Assembly: GCA_002840755.1 (NCBI GenBank)
Contig: PHBZ01000009.1
Span: 124,001 to 188,000 of the forward strand
DNA: 64,000 nucleotides
Direction of reading: 5' to 3'
Source: Chloroflexi bacterium HGW-Chloroflexi-10
GTDB lineage: Bacteria; Chloroflexota; Anaerolineae; Anaerolineales; Anaerolineaceae
In this document: positions 18,549 to 26,876 of the stretch, piece after piece
Layout of the letters: the number at the start of each line of letters is the position of its first letter
Position numbering within the stretch: the first letter of the stretch is position 1
Notes under the pieces: generated by a model
Databases searched by the model: none
Seen by the model: only the letters and a program-made list of their open reading frames with translations
Told to the model about the DNA's origin: nothing
Program-made: the position numbers and the translations under genes

Positions 18549-19177
18549 ATGGTAGAAAAAAGTGGACTTTACCTTCCAAACCGTATTGCACGGGTAATGT
18601 TGGTTACCCTGAGTGATCTGATGGGAGAACATGGTCTGAACGCAGCTTTGCATCGCGCCGGTCTTCCGGAATATCAACAACTTATCCCTCCGGATAATAT
18701 GGAAAAAGTTTTTGATTTCGCTGATTATGCCGCTGTTTGCACTGGCGTTACCGATACCTACGGCCCACGCGGCGCTAAAGTTTTCATGATTCGCGCTGGG
18801 CGCGCTGGTTTTTTGAATGGCATCCAGGGATTTATACAACAATATGGCGCAAGCCTGGAAGCCACCGGCAAACTAGTGCCGTTAAGCATCAAGCTGCCGC
18901 TCTTCCTGAAATGGATCGCACGCAATTACAATGAGACCAGCGACCGGCTGGTGGAAGTAAAAGACGCTGGTAATCATTATCTGTATATCAACAATCGCTG
19001 TCCAGTGTGCTGGGACGCACTGTAACCGCGCCGGACTGCCATATTACCCTGGGATTTCTACAGGAAGCTGCCAGCTTTATCGCACAGGGAGGGCAATTTC
19101 AGATCCGTCAGATTAGTTCGATTTCCGCTGGCGACCCAAGTTGTGACTTCGTCATTCCTAAAGAGCCGCTTGAGTAA
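18549..19177 (+). pseudogene. V4R-like (4-vinyl reductase type) domain protein split by a frameshift
   Basis: The first frame (18549-19025) encodes 158 residues ending after YLYINNRCPVCW. From about 19010 the -1 frame continues in register with LGRTVTAPDC and runs to a TAA at 19175-19177 (sequence GFLQEAASFIAQGG, then SISAGDPSCDFVIP). Together this gives about 209 residues with the CPxC, mid-domain Cys and final DPSCDF pattern of V4R ligand-binding domains. V4R proteins bind small hydrophobic or tetrapyrrole ligands. A one-base indel near 19008-19016 is the simplest cause, either a real mutation or a sequence error. It has no obvious operon partner. Confidence 0.65.
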
Positions 19178-19366
19178 GCCTGTTTCCATCCGGGTAATTA
19201 TTGGCCGCGATAAAAAAACTTCCAAATCATCATCAACCTTGTAGCCCGAAAATAAGAATTAAATTACTCCCCTCTCATCCTTGTAAAAATTCTCCCATAC
19301 AAGGATTTTTATTTTGCGTTATATCATGATATATATGATAAATATAACATTAATAAGGAGGCTAAA

Positions 19367-20218
19367 ATGTCTGATTACATGCATCCTGAAGTTCTGGTTG
19401 AAACGGATTGGGTACAGCAACATCTCAATGATACCCAGATGCGCCTGGTGGAATCAAATGAAGATGCGCTTTTGTACGAAACCGGTCATATCCCCGGTGC
19501 AGCCAAGATTGATTGGTTCACCGTATTACAGCATCCCACCCGGCGTGATTTCCTCTCAAGAAGTGATTTTGAGAAATTATGTTCGACGCTAGGCATTGCC
19601 AATGATACAGTGGTTGTCTTTTATGGAGACAAAAGCAATTGGTTTGCAGTGTATGCTTTCTGGTTGTTCCTCTATTTCGGGCATGAGAATCTGCGCGTGA
19701 TGAATGGCGGGCGAGCCAAATGGGTTGCCGAAGGACGCCCACTGACCAACGAAACCACATCGCATGAACCAACCCAATACCGGGCACTGACTCCCAACAA
19801 CACCATACGCGCTTTTCGGGATGATGTCTTCCGTCACCTGGAACGGAAATTGCCGCTGGTGGATGTACGCTCACCAAAGGAATTCAGTGGTGAACTGCTG
19901 CACATGCCCGGATATCCTCAGGAAGGCGCACAACGCGGTGGTCATATCCCCGGCGCGGTAAACATTCCATGGGCGCAGACTGTTCGTGAAGATGGCACCT
20001 TTAAATCGGCTGATGAACTGCATGATTTGTACCGCGCGCAAGGCATCTACCCGGAAAAAGACATTATCGCTTATTGTCGTATCGGGGAGCGTAGTTCCCA
20101 TTCCTGGTTTGTGTTGCAATTTCTGCTTGGATACCCCAGTGTAAAGAACTACGACGGCTCGTGGACCGAATGGGGTAATCTGGTCGGCGCGCCTGTCGAA
20201 AAAGGACCAGGGGCATGA
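19367..20218 (+). CDS. two-domain rhodanese (thiosulfate sulfurtransferase)
   Basis: Protein of 283 residues starting 7 bp after a strong AAGGAGG site. It has two rhodanese domains: an inactive N-terminal one with the [13 protein letters not shown] motif, and a C-terminal one with [25 protein letters not shown] and the active-site loop [15 protein letters not shown], whose Cys carries the persulfide. The CRIGER loop is typical of thiosulfate-type enzymes rather than mercaptopyruvate ones. The stop overlaps the sufE-like start (ATGA), so the two are co-translated. This suggests sulfur delivery for Fe-S cluster assembly or related thiolation. Confidence 0.9.
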   Translation: MSDYMHPEVLVETDWVQQHLNDTQMRLVESNEDALLYETGHIPGAAKIDWFTVLQHPTRRDFLSRSDFEKLCSTLGIANDTVVVFYGDKSNWFAVYAFWLFLYFGHENLRVMNGGRAKWVAEGRPLTNETTSHEPTQYRALTPNNTIRAFRDDVFRHLERKLPLVDVRSPKEFSGELLHMPGYPQEGAQRGGHIPGAVNIPWAQTVREDGTFKSADELHDLYRAQGIYPEKDIIAYCRIGERSSHSWFVLQFLLGYPSVKNYDGSWTEWGNLVGAPVEKGPGA

Positions 20219-20652
20219 GTTCAGAAAAGGTACTGCCACTCAACCTGGAAGAAATTGTGGGCGATTTTGAATTGTGTGAAGGACGCGAAAAGCTGGAACT
20301 GCTCCTGGATTTTGCCCGGAGCTTTCCGGATTTTCCGGATCAATTACACTCAAATTTCGGTATGGAAGAGGTGCCTGAATGCATGACCCCTGTCCACATG
20401 GCATCTGAAGAAAAAGAAGGCAAACTTTTTTTCTACTTTGATATTCCGCCTGAATCACCGACAGTACGCGGGTTTGCTACGTTGATGATGAATGGCATCA
20501 ATGGTTGTAATGCTGAAGAGATTCTGCGTATCCCATCCGATTTTTACCTTAGTATGGGCCTGCAAGATGTGCTTACCCCACAGCGCTTGAATGGGATGGC
20601 AGCCATTCTGGCGCACGTCCAACGCCGCGCGGCACAATCGTTAAATTCATAG
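20215..20652 (+). CDS. sufE: SufE-family sulfur acceptor protein
   Basis: Protein of 145 residues with the SufE layout: an N-terminal helix, the acceptor Cys in [11 protein letters not shown], the strand [18 protein letters not shown], and a C-terminal helical region with LGLQ-like [17 protein letters not shown]. SufE takes persulfide sulfur from a cysteine desulfurase and passes it to the Fe-S scaffold. Here its start overlaps the rhodanese stop by 4 bp, suggesting that the rhodanese is its sulfur source or competitor. No SufS or scaffold gene lies in the window. Confidence 0.85.
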   Translation: MSSEKVLPLNLEEIVGDFELCEGREKLELLLDFARSFPDFPDQLHSNFGMEEVPECMTPVHMASEEKEGKLFFYFDIPPESPTVRGFATLMMNGINGCNAEEILRIPSDFYLSMGLQDVLTPQRLNGMAAILAHVQRRAAQSLNS

Positions 20653-20823
20653 GTTTCGCTTTATATTTGATGATACACAAACGCTTCAGAAACCCTTTTT
20701 ATCAAATTCGTTCAGTAACCTACCTTTAAATTTCGAGGGCCCTGCCAAGAGGTGTTGTTAAACATTTTCTTGGAGAAATCGGTTTCGATTTTTATCGCTT
20801 TGTTTGTTCAGTTTTTCACAATT

Positions 20824-20839
20824 ATACCTAATTTGGTAT
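20824..20839. promoter_or_regulatory. palindrome upstream of the hydrogenase promoter
   Basis: Imperfect palindrome of the form ATACCnAATTnGGTAT (16 bp), 27 bp upstream of the -35 box. The position would suit an activator. The regulator is unknown. Confidence 0.25.
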
Positions 20840-20866
20840 TATTACGAGTTTTTATCCGTTTACTAC

Positions 20867-20895
20867 TTGAATAAGTATATTTAATATGCTACTAT
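20867..20895 (+). promoter_or_regulatory. candidate promoter of the hydrogenase operon
   Basis: TTGAAT at 20867-20872 and TACTAT at 20890-20895 with a 17-bp spacer, in AT-rich DNA about 167 bp before the first hydrogenase start codon. Confidence 0.4.
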
Positions 20896-21061
20896 GTTAA
20901 TATTCATTGGTTGAATTCCATTTTTACAGGTTTTTCAACACACCCCATCCCAACACAATTTATTTAACGGTACTTAATTAAAAGAATTCTTGCGTTCCAG
21001 CTTCAAGAATGCCTTTTCGTTTAATTTGTCTTTTCTATTATCGGGAAAGGAGATGTTATTT

Positions 21062-22210
21062 ATGTTTCATTTTGGAGAAAGCATCCAGGAGGTCCTTCAG
21101 AGAGAAGGATTGTCGCGCCGCGATTTCTTAAAGTTCTGTGGGCTGATGGCCGGCGCTTTGACGCTGCCAAAAAGCGCCGCTGACCAAATTGCCCGCGCAT
21201 TGGAATCCCCCAGACGGTTGCCGGTCGTCTGGCTGGAACTGCAGGATTGCGCCGGCTGCAGTGAAGCCTTCCTGCGTTCTACCAGCCCAACCGCGGCAGA
21301 GTTGGTTTTGGATGTACTTTCCGTAGACTATCATGAAACCATTATGGCTGCTTCAGGATTTCAAGCAGAAAAATCTAAAGACGATGCGCTTGCTGCCGGC
21401 GGATATATTCTTGTTGTAGAAGGTTCTATTTCGGTATCCGGTAGCGGTGAATATTGCTGCATCGCGGGGAAATCCTCCAAGGCTATTCTGGAAGAAGCTG
21501 CCGAAAACGCCGTTGCGATCATTGCGGTTGGCAATTGCGCCACTTTTGGTGGTATTCCGGCTGCCAATCCGAATCCGACCGGAGCGGTAGGAGTTTGGGA
21601 TATCATCAAAAACAAACCGGTTATTAATATTGCCGGCTGTCCAATGAACCCCGCCAACCTTACCGCCACTGTTGTCCATTACCTGACCTTTGGAGCGCTG
21701 CCTGAAATGGACCAATTTAACCGCCCACTATTTGCATTTGGCCGTCGTATTCACGATAATTGTGAGCGGCGCGGTCATTTTGATGCGGGTGAATTTGTGA
21801 TGGAGTGGGGAGATGAAGGCCACCGTGCCGGATGGTGCCTGTATAAGATGGGATGTAAGGGGCCAGCTTCCTACCATAATTGCCCAAGTATCCGTTATAA
21901 CGACGGCACCAGTTGGCCTATTGCAGCCGGACACCCCTGTATCGGCTGCTCTGAACCCGGATTCTGGAACTGGGAAGTATACAAACCGGTCTATCTCAAT
22001 GAAATAACCCCTCCGATTACTTTTCCAACGGTTGAAAACCCGGAGCGCCAGATTTCGCCGGCTGCCATCGCCATTAGTGGTACCGCCATAGGGGCAATCA
22101 CCGGCGCTGCGGGTGCCTTTGCCTATAACTCGATCACCAGGCGATCAAAAGGAATCGGGCCGGATGTGGATGAAAGCGAACCAGAAGAACACTTTACCGA
22201 GCAGCATTAG
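21062..22210 (+). CDS. hybO: [NiFe] hydrogenase small subunit (Hyb-type, Tat-exported)
   Basis: Protein of 382 residues from the ATG at 21062, 9 bp after AAAGGAG; an ATG at 21053 sits too close to that site. The N-terminus has a twin-arginine signal (SRRDFLKFCG). Ligands of the proximal cluster are in DCAGCSE, GNCATFGG and AGCPMNP. The distal cluster His/Cys are in IHDNCERRGHF and KMGCKGP, and further Cys in HNCP and HPCIGCSEPGFW serve the medial cluster. A hydrophobic C-terminal helix anchors it to the membrane. It passes electrons from the large subunit to the ferredoxin-like and NrfD-like subunits encoded next. Confidence 0.93.
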   Translation: MFHFGESIQEVLQREGLSRRDFLKFCGLMAGALTLPKSAADQIARALESPRRLPVVWLELQDCAGCSEAFLRSTSPTAAELVLDVLSVDYHETIMAASGFQAEKSKDDALAAGGYILVVEGSISVSGSGEYCCIAGKSSKAILEEAAENAVAIIAVGNCATFGGIPAANPNPTGAVGVWDIIKNKPVINIAGCPMNPANLTATVVHYLTFGALPEMDQFNRPLFAFGRRIHDNCERRGHFDAGEFVMEWGDEGHRAGWCLYKMGCKGPASYHNCPSIRYNDGTSWPIAAGHPCIGCSEPGFWNWEVYKPVYLNEITPPITFPTVENPERQISPAAIAISGTAIGAITGAAGAFAYNSITRRSKGIGPDVDESEPEEHFTEQH

Positions 22211-22226
22211 CGGAAGGAGCGCCAAT

Positions 22227-23087
22227 ATGGAGATAAACCGTAGAGACTTCCTAAAAATGGCCGGTGCCGGACTCGGTGGTTTTATGTTGCCAATCCCCTC
22301 ACCAATCGATGCCAGCGCGACTAATAATGCTGAAGAGTCATCCTCAATGCTATATGACACCACTCTATGTGTGGGCTGCCGGGCTTGCCAGACCGCCTGT
22401 AAAAATCGTGCCGGGCTGCCCTACGAGACCGATGCTCAGCATATGTATGAAATGCCAACTGAACTGACCGCCGACACCTGGACCCTGATCAAACTGTATG
22501 ACGGTAATGAAGATTGGTCTTTCATTAAAAAGCAGTGTATGCACTGCATCGAGCCGGCTTGCGCCTCAGTTTGCCCGGTGCAGGCTCTCGAAAAGACCCC
22601 GGAAGGCCCCGTTATATACCATGCCTACAAATGTATTGGCTGCCGCTACTGTATGACAGCCTGTCCTTTTGATATCCCAAAATATGAATGGGATCAAGTA
22701 AAACCATTTATTCAGAAATGTGATTTCTGTGCGGATCGTCTGGCCGAAGGATTGGAGCCTGCCTGCGGTGCAGCCTGCCCAACCGGTGCATTAATCTCAG
22801 GCCGGCGCGGTAATATGCTGGAAATCGCTCGTAAACGTATCCAGGATAAACCGGATAGTTACACCAAACACATTTATGGGGAACATGAAGTTGGCGGCAC
22901 ATCCATGCTCTACCTTACACATGTTGCCTATGATAAATTGGGTTTCCCGGAGTTGGGCGAAGACCCGATTCCTGAGATCACCTGGCCATACATGAAGGCT
23001 GTACCATTTGTATTCTTCGGTATGGGTGCCATTATGGCCGGCATTTATGCCATTACCCACCGCAATAAGAAATCTGAGGAGGTATAA
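22227..23087 (+). CDS. hybA: HybA-like four-cluster ferredoxin subunit
   Basis: Protein of 286 residues. It has a Tat-type N-terminus (NRRDFLKMAGAG), then 4Fe-4S ligand groups CVGCRACQTAC, CMHCIEPACASVCP, CIGCRYCMTACPF and CDFCADR...CGAACP, the four-cluster pattern of HybA/DmsB-like electron carriers. The hydrophobic C-terminus (PFVFFGMGAIMAGIYAI) anchors it in the membrane. It carries electrons between the small subunit and the quinone-reactive HybB-like protein. ATG at 22227 follows GGAAGGAG. It starts 16 bp after the small subunit stop. Confidence 0.92.
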   Translation: MEINRRDFLKMAGAGLGGFMLPIPSPIDASATNNAEESSSMLYDTTLCVGCRACQTACKNRAGLPYETDAQHMYEMPTELTADTWTLIKLYDGNEDWSFIKKQCMHCIEPACASVCPVQALEKTPEGPVIYHAYKCIGCRYCMTACPFDIPKYEWDQVKPFIQKCDFCADRLAEGLEPACGAACPTGALISGRRGNMLEIARKRIQDKPDSYTKHIYGEHEVGGTSMLYLTHVAYDKLGFPELGEDPIPEITWPYMKAVPFVFFGMGAIMAGIYAITHRNKKSEEV

Positions 23088-23088
23088 C

Positions 23089-24240
23089 ATGGCTACCGGT
23101 TTAGGAGAAATCAGACTTCGGCGCTACCCGGTGGGCGTGGGAATGATCCTCATCTGGCTTACCGGTGCGGTTGGACTGGGTGTGGCGGTCTACCGTTGGA
23201 TTGTTGGGTTACATATTACCAACATGAGCGACGGCCGGCCATGGGGCATCTGGATCAGTTTTGATATGATGAGCGGAATCGGGTTAGCAGCCGGTGCTTT
23301 TTCGGTTGCAGCGATTGTGTATGTGTTTAACCTTAAAAAACTGTACCCAATTGTGCGCCCGACCATTCTGACCGGCTTTATCAGCTACATTCTGGCTGCA
23401 TTAACCCTGCTGGTCGACCTGGGTTTACCGGATCGTATCTGGCATTTGATCATTTATTGGAATATCCACTCACCGCTCTTTGAGATCGGCTGGTGTGTCA
23501 TGGCTTATACGACGGTTCTGGCGCTGGAATTCAGCCCGATCCTGTTTGAAGCATTGGGCTGGAAGGTGCCGCTGCAATTTATCCGCCGCGTTACCATTCC
23601 ATTGGTTATTCTGGGGATCATGCTTTCCACACTGCACCAATCCACCCTGGGAACAATGCTCACCGCCTTACCTTACCGTATTCACCCGCTGTGGTATTCA
23701 CCACTCCTGCCGCTGTATTTCTTTATAACGGCAATTGCTGCCGGATTAGCCATGACTGTTTTCGAGAGTTACCATTCCGCCCGTACCTATCAGCAAAAAT
23801 TTGAATTGGGCATTGTCTCCACACTCACCAAATGGATTCCCTATGTGTTGGGGGTTTACTTTGTCATCCGCATCATTGAGTTATTTGTTACCGGAAAATA
23901 TGTTTACCTGGTACAGGATCCCTGGCCGACTTTTTTCTTCTTGATCGAAATGATGGGTGGCATCTTGATCCCAATTCTCTTGTTCGCCGACCGGCGCGTA
24001 CGCAACAGTCAGAGCGGTATTGTCTGGGCAGCCTTTCTGACCATGGGCGGCTTAATTCTGAACCGATTTAACACCAGCCTGGTGTTTCTGAATGGTGATT
24101 TTTACTTTCCCAGTGCGGCAGAAATCGCCGTATCCATTGGGCTGACCTGTTTAGGGATCATCATGTTTGATGCGGCTATTCGCTTTTTACCTATGTATAA
24201 AGAACCGAAAAAAGAACAAACAGCTATTAAACAAATTTAG
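23089..24240 (+). CDS. hybB: HybB/NrfD-like integral membrane subunit
   Basis: Protein of 383 residues with about ten membrane segments and the NrfD-family features [17 protein letters not shown] near the front and [23 protein letters not shown] near the end. It exchanges electrons with the quinone pool and may couple this to proton movement. The ATG at 23089 follows a GAGGAGG site inside the hybA end and lies 1 bp after the hybA stop. The longer frame from 23008 overlaps hybA and is not needed. Confidence 0.92.
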   Translation: MATGLGEIRLRRYPVGVGMILIWLTGAVGLGVAVYRWIVGLHITNMSDGRPWGIWISFDMMSGIGLAAGAFSVAAIVYVFNLKKLYPIVRPTILTGFISYILAALTLLVDLGLPDRIWHLIIYWNIHSPLFEIGWCVMAYTTVLALEFSPILFEALGWKVPLQFIRRVTIPLVILGIMLSTLHQSTLGTMLTALPYRIHPLWYSPLLPLYFFITAIAAGLAMTVFESYHSARTYQQKFELGIVSTLTKWIPYVLGVYFVIRIIELFVTGKYVYLVQDPWPTFFFLIEMMGGILIPILLFADRRVRNSQSGIVWAAFLTMGGLILNRFNTSLVFLNGDFYFPSAAEIAVSIGLTCLGIIMFDAAIRFLPMYKEPKKEQTAIKQI

Positions 24241-24266
24241 TATCCACGCAAATAAGGAGAATGAAT

Positions 24267-25985
24267 ATGGCAAAAATTGTTATTGATCCCATTACCCGGA
24301 TTGAAGGTCACCTGCGCATTGAAGTGGAAGTGGATGGCGGCAAAGTCACCAAAGCCTGGAGCAGCAGCACCATGTTCCGCGGTATTGAAGAAATCCTCAA
24401 AGGCCGCGACCCGCGTGGAGCCTGGACGATCACTCAGCGTATTTGCGGTGTTTGAACGACGGTACACGCAGTCAGCTCCGTGCGAGCTGTAGAAGATGCT
24501 CTGAAAATTCAGGTACCAACCAATGCGCGGATCATCCGCAATATTATTGATGCCATTCAATTTGTACAGGACCATGTGGTCCATTTCTACCATCTGCATG
24601 CCCTCGACTGGGTGGATATTGTCAACGCGTTGGAAGCCGACCCACAGGCAACTGCCGACCTGGCGCAATCTATCTCCGATTGGCCCAACTCCAGCCCAAC
24701 TTATTTTCAAGCAGTGCAGGATAAGGTGAAAAAATTTGTGGCCAGCGGGCAGTTGGGTATCTTTGCCAACGCCTATTGGGGTCACCCGGCTTACAAACTA
24801 CCCCCCGAAGCCAACCTGATGGCCGTAGCGCATTACCTGGAGGCCCTGGATTGGCAGCGTGAAGTCATCAAAGCGCACGCCATCTTGGGTGCAAAGAATC
24901 CACACCTGCAAACCTACCTGGTAGGCGGCATGTCCATTCCGGTCGACCCGAACAGCGAAGTAGCCATAAACGCGGATAAGATCGCCCAGTTATTGCAATT
25001 GTTCGCCAAAGCTAAAGACTTTGTTAACCGCGTTTACCTGCCGGATGTCCTGGCTGTGGCACCTTTCTACCTGGATTGGGCCGGTATTGGCGAAGGCCTG
25101 GGCAACTTCATGTCCTATGGTGATATCCCGCTGGTGGATAACTTCGACCCGAACAAACCCGGAGATATGTTCTTCCCGCGCGGCATTATTTTGGACCGCG
25201 ACCTGAGTACGGTGCACCCACTCGACCCGGAAAAGATTAACGAATACGTTACTCACTCCTGGTACACGTATGAGGACGAGAAACAAGGTCTGCATCCATC
25301 GGTGGGAACTACGGTAGCCAACTATACCGGTCCCAAACCACCCTACGAATTCCTGGACACCGAAAATAAATACTCCTGGCTCAAGGCTCCGCGTTATGAT
25401 GAAAAATCCATGGAAGTTGGCCCATTGGCACGGATGCTGATTGGCTACGCTTCCGGGCAGGAACGCGTTGTGGAACTGGTTAACGCCGTCCTCACAAAAC
25501 TGGACGCCCCGGCCACCGCCCTGTTCTCCACTCTTGGCCGCGTAGCCGCGCGCTGCATCGAAACCGTGCTGCTGGCAGAAAACCTGGAAACCTGGACGCT
25601 GGAACTGGCCGCGAATATCGCCAAGGGCGACCTGGCCATTCACGAACAGGCGCATTGGGATCCCTCTACCTGGCCGGCCGAATGTATGGGCTGGGGTTGG
25701 ACGGAGGCTCCACGCGGCGCGTTGGGTCACTGGATCCACATCAAAGACGGCAAGATCGCTAATTACCAGGCAATTGTCCCCTCCACCTGGAACGGCTCCC
25801 CGCGCGATGCCAATGGTTTACCAGGCGCATATGAGGCTGCGCTGATTGGCACTCCGGTTGCCGACCCGAACATGCCTGTCGAGATCCTACGTACTGTGCA
25901 TTCCTTCGATCCCTGCATGGCCTGCGCCGTACACGTGCTGGACGCCCAGGGTAACGAAATCACCAGCGTAATTGTGATGGACTAA
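24267..25985 (+). CDS. hybC: [NiFe] hydrogenase large subunit with in-frame TGA (putative selenocysteine 63)
   Basis: Read through a TGA at 24453-24455, the frame gives 572 residues. The N-terminal nickel motif is RICGV-TGA-TTVH: Cys60 is present, the TGA takes the place of the second Cys (residue 63) and His67 is in register. The C-terminal motif DPCMACAVH (Cys550, Cys553) is intact, followed by a 16-residue tail for protease removal. On both sides of the TGA the sequence is normal for the family (DPITRIEGH at 7-15, [12 protein letters not shown] after). No ribosome site precedes any internal start, and a protein starting at GTG 24480 would lack the first metal ligands. A hairpin follows the TGA (24473-24489). 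I infer selenocysteine insertion at a bridging ligand; a nonsense mutation or sequence error is the alternative. The ATG at 24267, 7 bp after AAGGAG, fits better than 24261. Confidence 0.9.
24473..24489 (+). promoter_or_regulatory. candidate bacterial SECIS stem-loop
   Basis: Perfect 6-bp stem CAGCTC (24473-24478) and GAGCTG (24484-24489) with the 5-nt loop CGTGC. The stem begins 17 nt and the loop 23 nt after the TGA at 24453-24455. Bacterial SelB-binding hairpins lie directly 3' of the UGA within the coding sequence and carry an exposed G/U pair in the loop, as here. A lower helix (GCA 24468-24470 with TGC 24497-24499) is possible but weak. Confidence 0.55.
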
Positions 25986-25988
25986 CCC

Positions 25989-26495
25989 TTGATACCTAAA
26001 ACCCTCATTTTAGGGGTTGGCAATTATCTGCTCTCAGATGATGGCGTCAGCGTGCATGCCATTGAACGCATGCTGACGCTGCACCAACTCCCTGCTGAAA
26101 TCCAGGTCGTGGATGGCGGTACCTGCGGCCTGGATCTGCTCCAATATCTGGAAGGTATCAGCCGCCTGATCATCGTCGATGCCGTTAATAACCGTGCCGA
26201 ACCAGGCACCCTCATCCGCCTGACCGGTGACCAGGTACCCGCCTATCTTTCCTTAAAAATATCACCGCATGATATCGGCTTGCCGGACCTGCTGGCCACC
26301 GCCAAACTGCGTGACCTCTACCCGCAGCAGGTGGTCGTCCTCGGCATCCAGCCGGAATCGTTGGCAGTGGGTGTGGAACTCACACCGGTAGTGGCAGCTC
26401 GGTTGGATGAGTTGGTTCAGGCGGTTTTTGAAGAGGCGATGAAGAAAATAGTAGAGATAAATACCTCATCCATTACCCGTGTCACAACGATTTAG
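25989..26495 (+). CDS. hybD: hydrogenase maturation endopeptidase (HybD/HyaD family)
   Basis: Protein of 168 residues from TTG at 25989, 3 bp after the large subunit stop. It has the family start LILGVGNYLLSDDGVSVHAIE with the nickel-sensing Asp/Glu positions, a mid-domain DGGTCGLDLL and ISPHDIGLPDLL with the conserved His. It clips the large subunit after the His of the DPCMACAVH motif once nickel has been inserted. It is the last gene of the operon and is followed by a terminator. The general Hyp maturation genes are not in this window. Confidence 0.9.
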   Translation: MIPKTLILGVGNYLLSDDGVSVHAIERMLTLHQLPAEIQVVDGGTCGLDLLQYLEGISRLIIVDAVNNRAEPGTLIRLTGDQVPAYLSLKISPHDIGLPDLLATAKLRDLYPQQVVVLGIQPESLAVGVELTPVVAARLDELVQAVFEEAMKKIVEINTSSITRVTTI

Positions 26496-26533
26496 TTCGT
26501 AATCTCACGATCTGAACATTCTTATACTTGGCA

Positions 26534-26562
26534 AAAAAACCTGCGCAAACTGCAGGTTTTTT
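26534..26562 (+). terminator. Rho-independent terminator of the hydrogenase operon
   Basis: AAAAAACCTGC (26534-26544) pairs perfectly with GCAGGTTTTTT (26552-26562) across a 7-nt loop, ending in six T residues, 38 bp after the protease gene. Confidence 0.9.
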
Positions 26563-26876
26563 ATTTCACCATAATTTCGTTATGTTCCATATATTTCTTT
26601 GCTCAGCAATGTACCGCGCTCAGCATCCAAACATTCTTGAAAAATTTCTTGGGATGGAAAATTTAGAATTCCTCCCCTTAGAGCAACAAGGAAGAGGTAA
26701 ACATTTTTTAAACCTTTCTCCAGATTTTGGACGCTTTTTGGACGGTCTTTTTATAAAATCTATGCTAGGCTTTTAGATGCTATTTCAGTGGATTAAGTTT
26801 CTGAGAAAGCGTCTTTTATTTTCCATCGTCTCCAAAGAATTTTAATCCGGTCAACCCGAAAACAAGGAGTACTTCA
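26563..26876. other. intergenic region before the exoprotein cluster
   Basis: 314 bp without a credible gene. An open frame from 26528 to 26776 begins inside the terminator and is rejected. No hairpin, repeat or clear promoter is seen; an AAGGAG site at its end serves the next gene. Confidence 0.45.

Larger units (their letters stand above)
20653..21061. other. 409-bp intergenic region before the hydrogenase operon
   Basis: AT-rich region carrying the candidate operator at 20824-20839 and the promoter at 20867-20895. A gene-length leader of about 160 nt would follow. No coding sequence or structured RNA is recognised. Confidence 0.5.

Noticed and set aside
24480-25985. Separate hydrogenase gene starting at GTG 24480
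   Set aside because: It has no ribosome site and would lack the N-terminal nickel ligands; the frame continues in register through the TGA to the ATG at 24267.
26528-26776. 82-codon open frame after the hydrogenase operon
   Set aside because: It starts at the terminator hairpin and has no ribosome site or recognisable domain.
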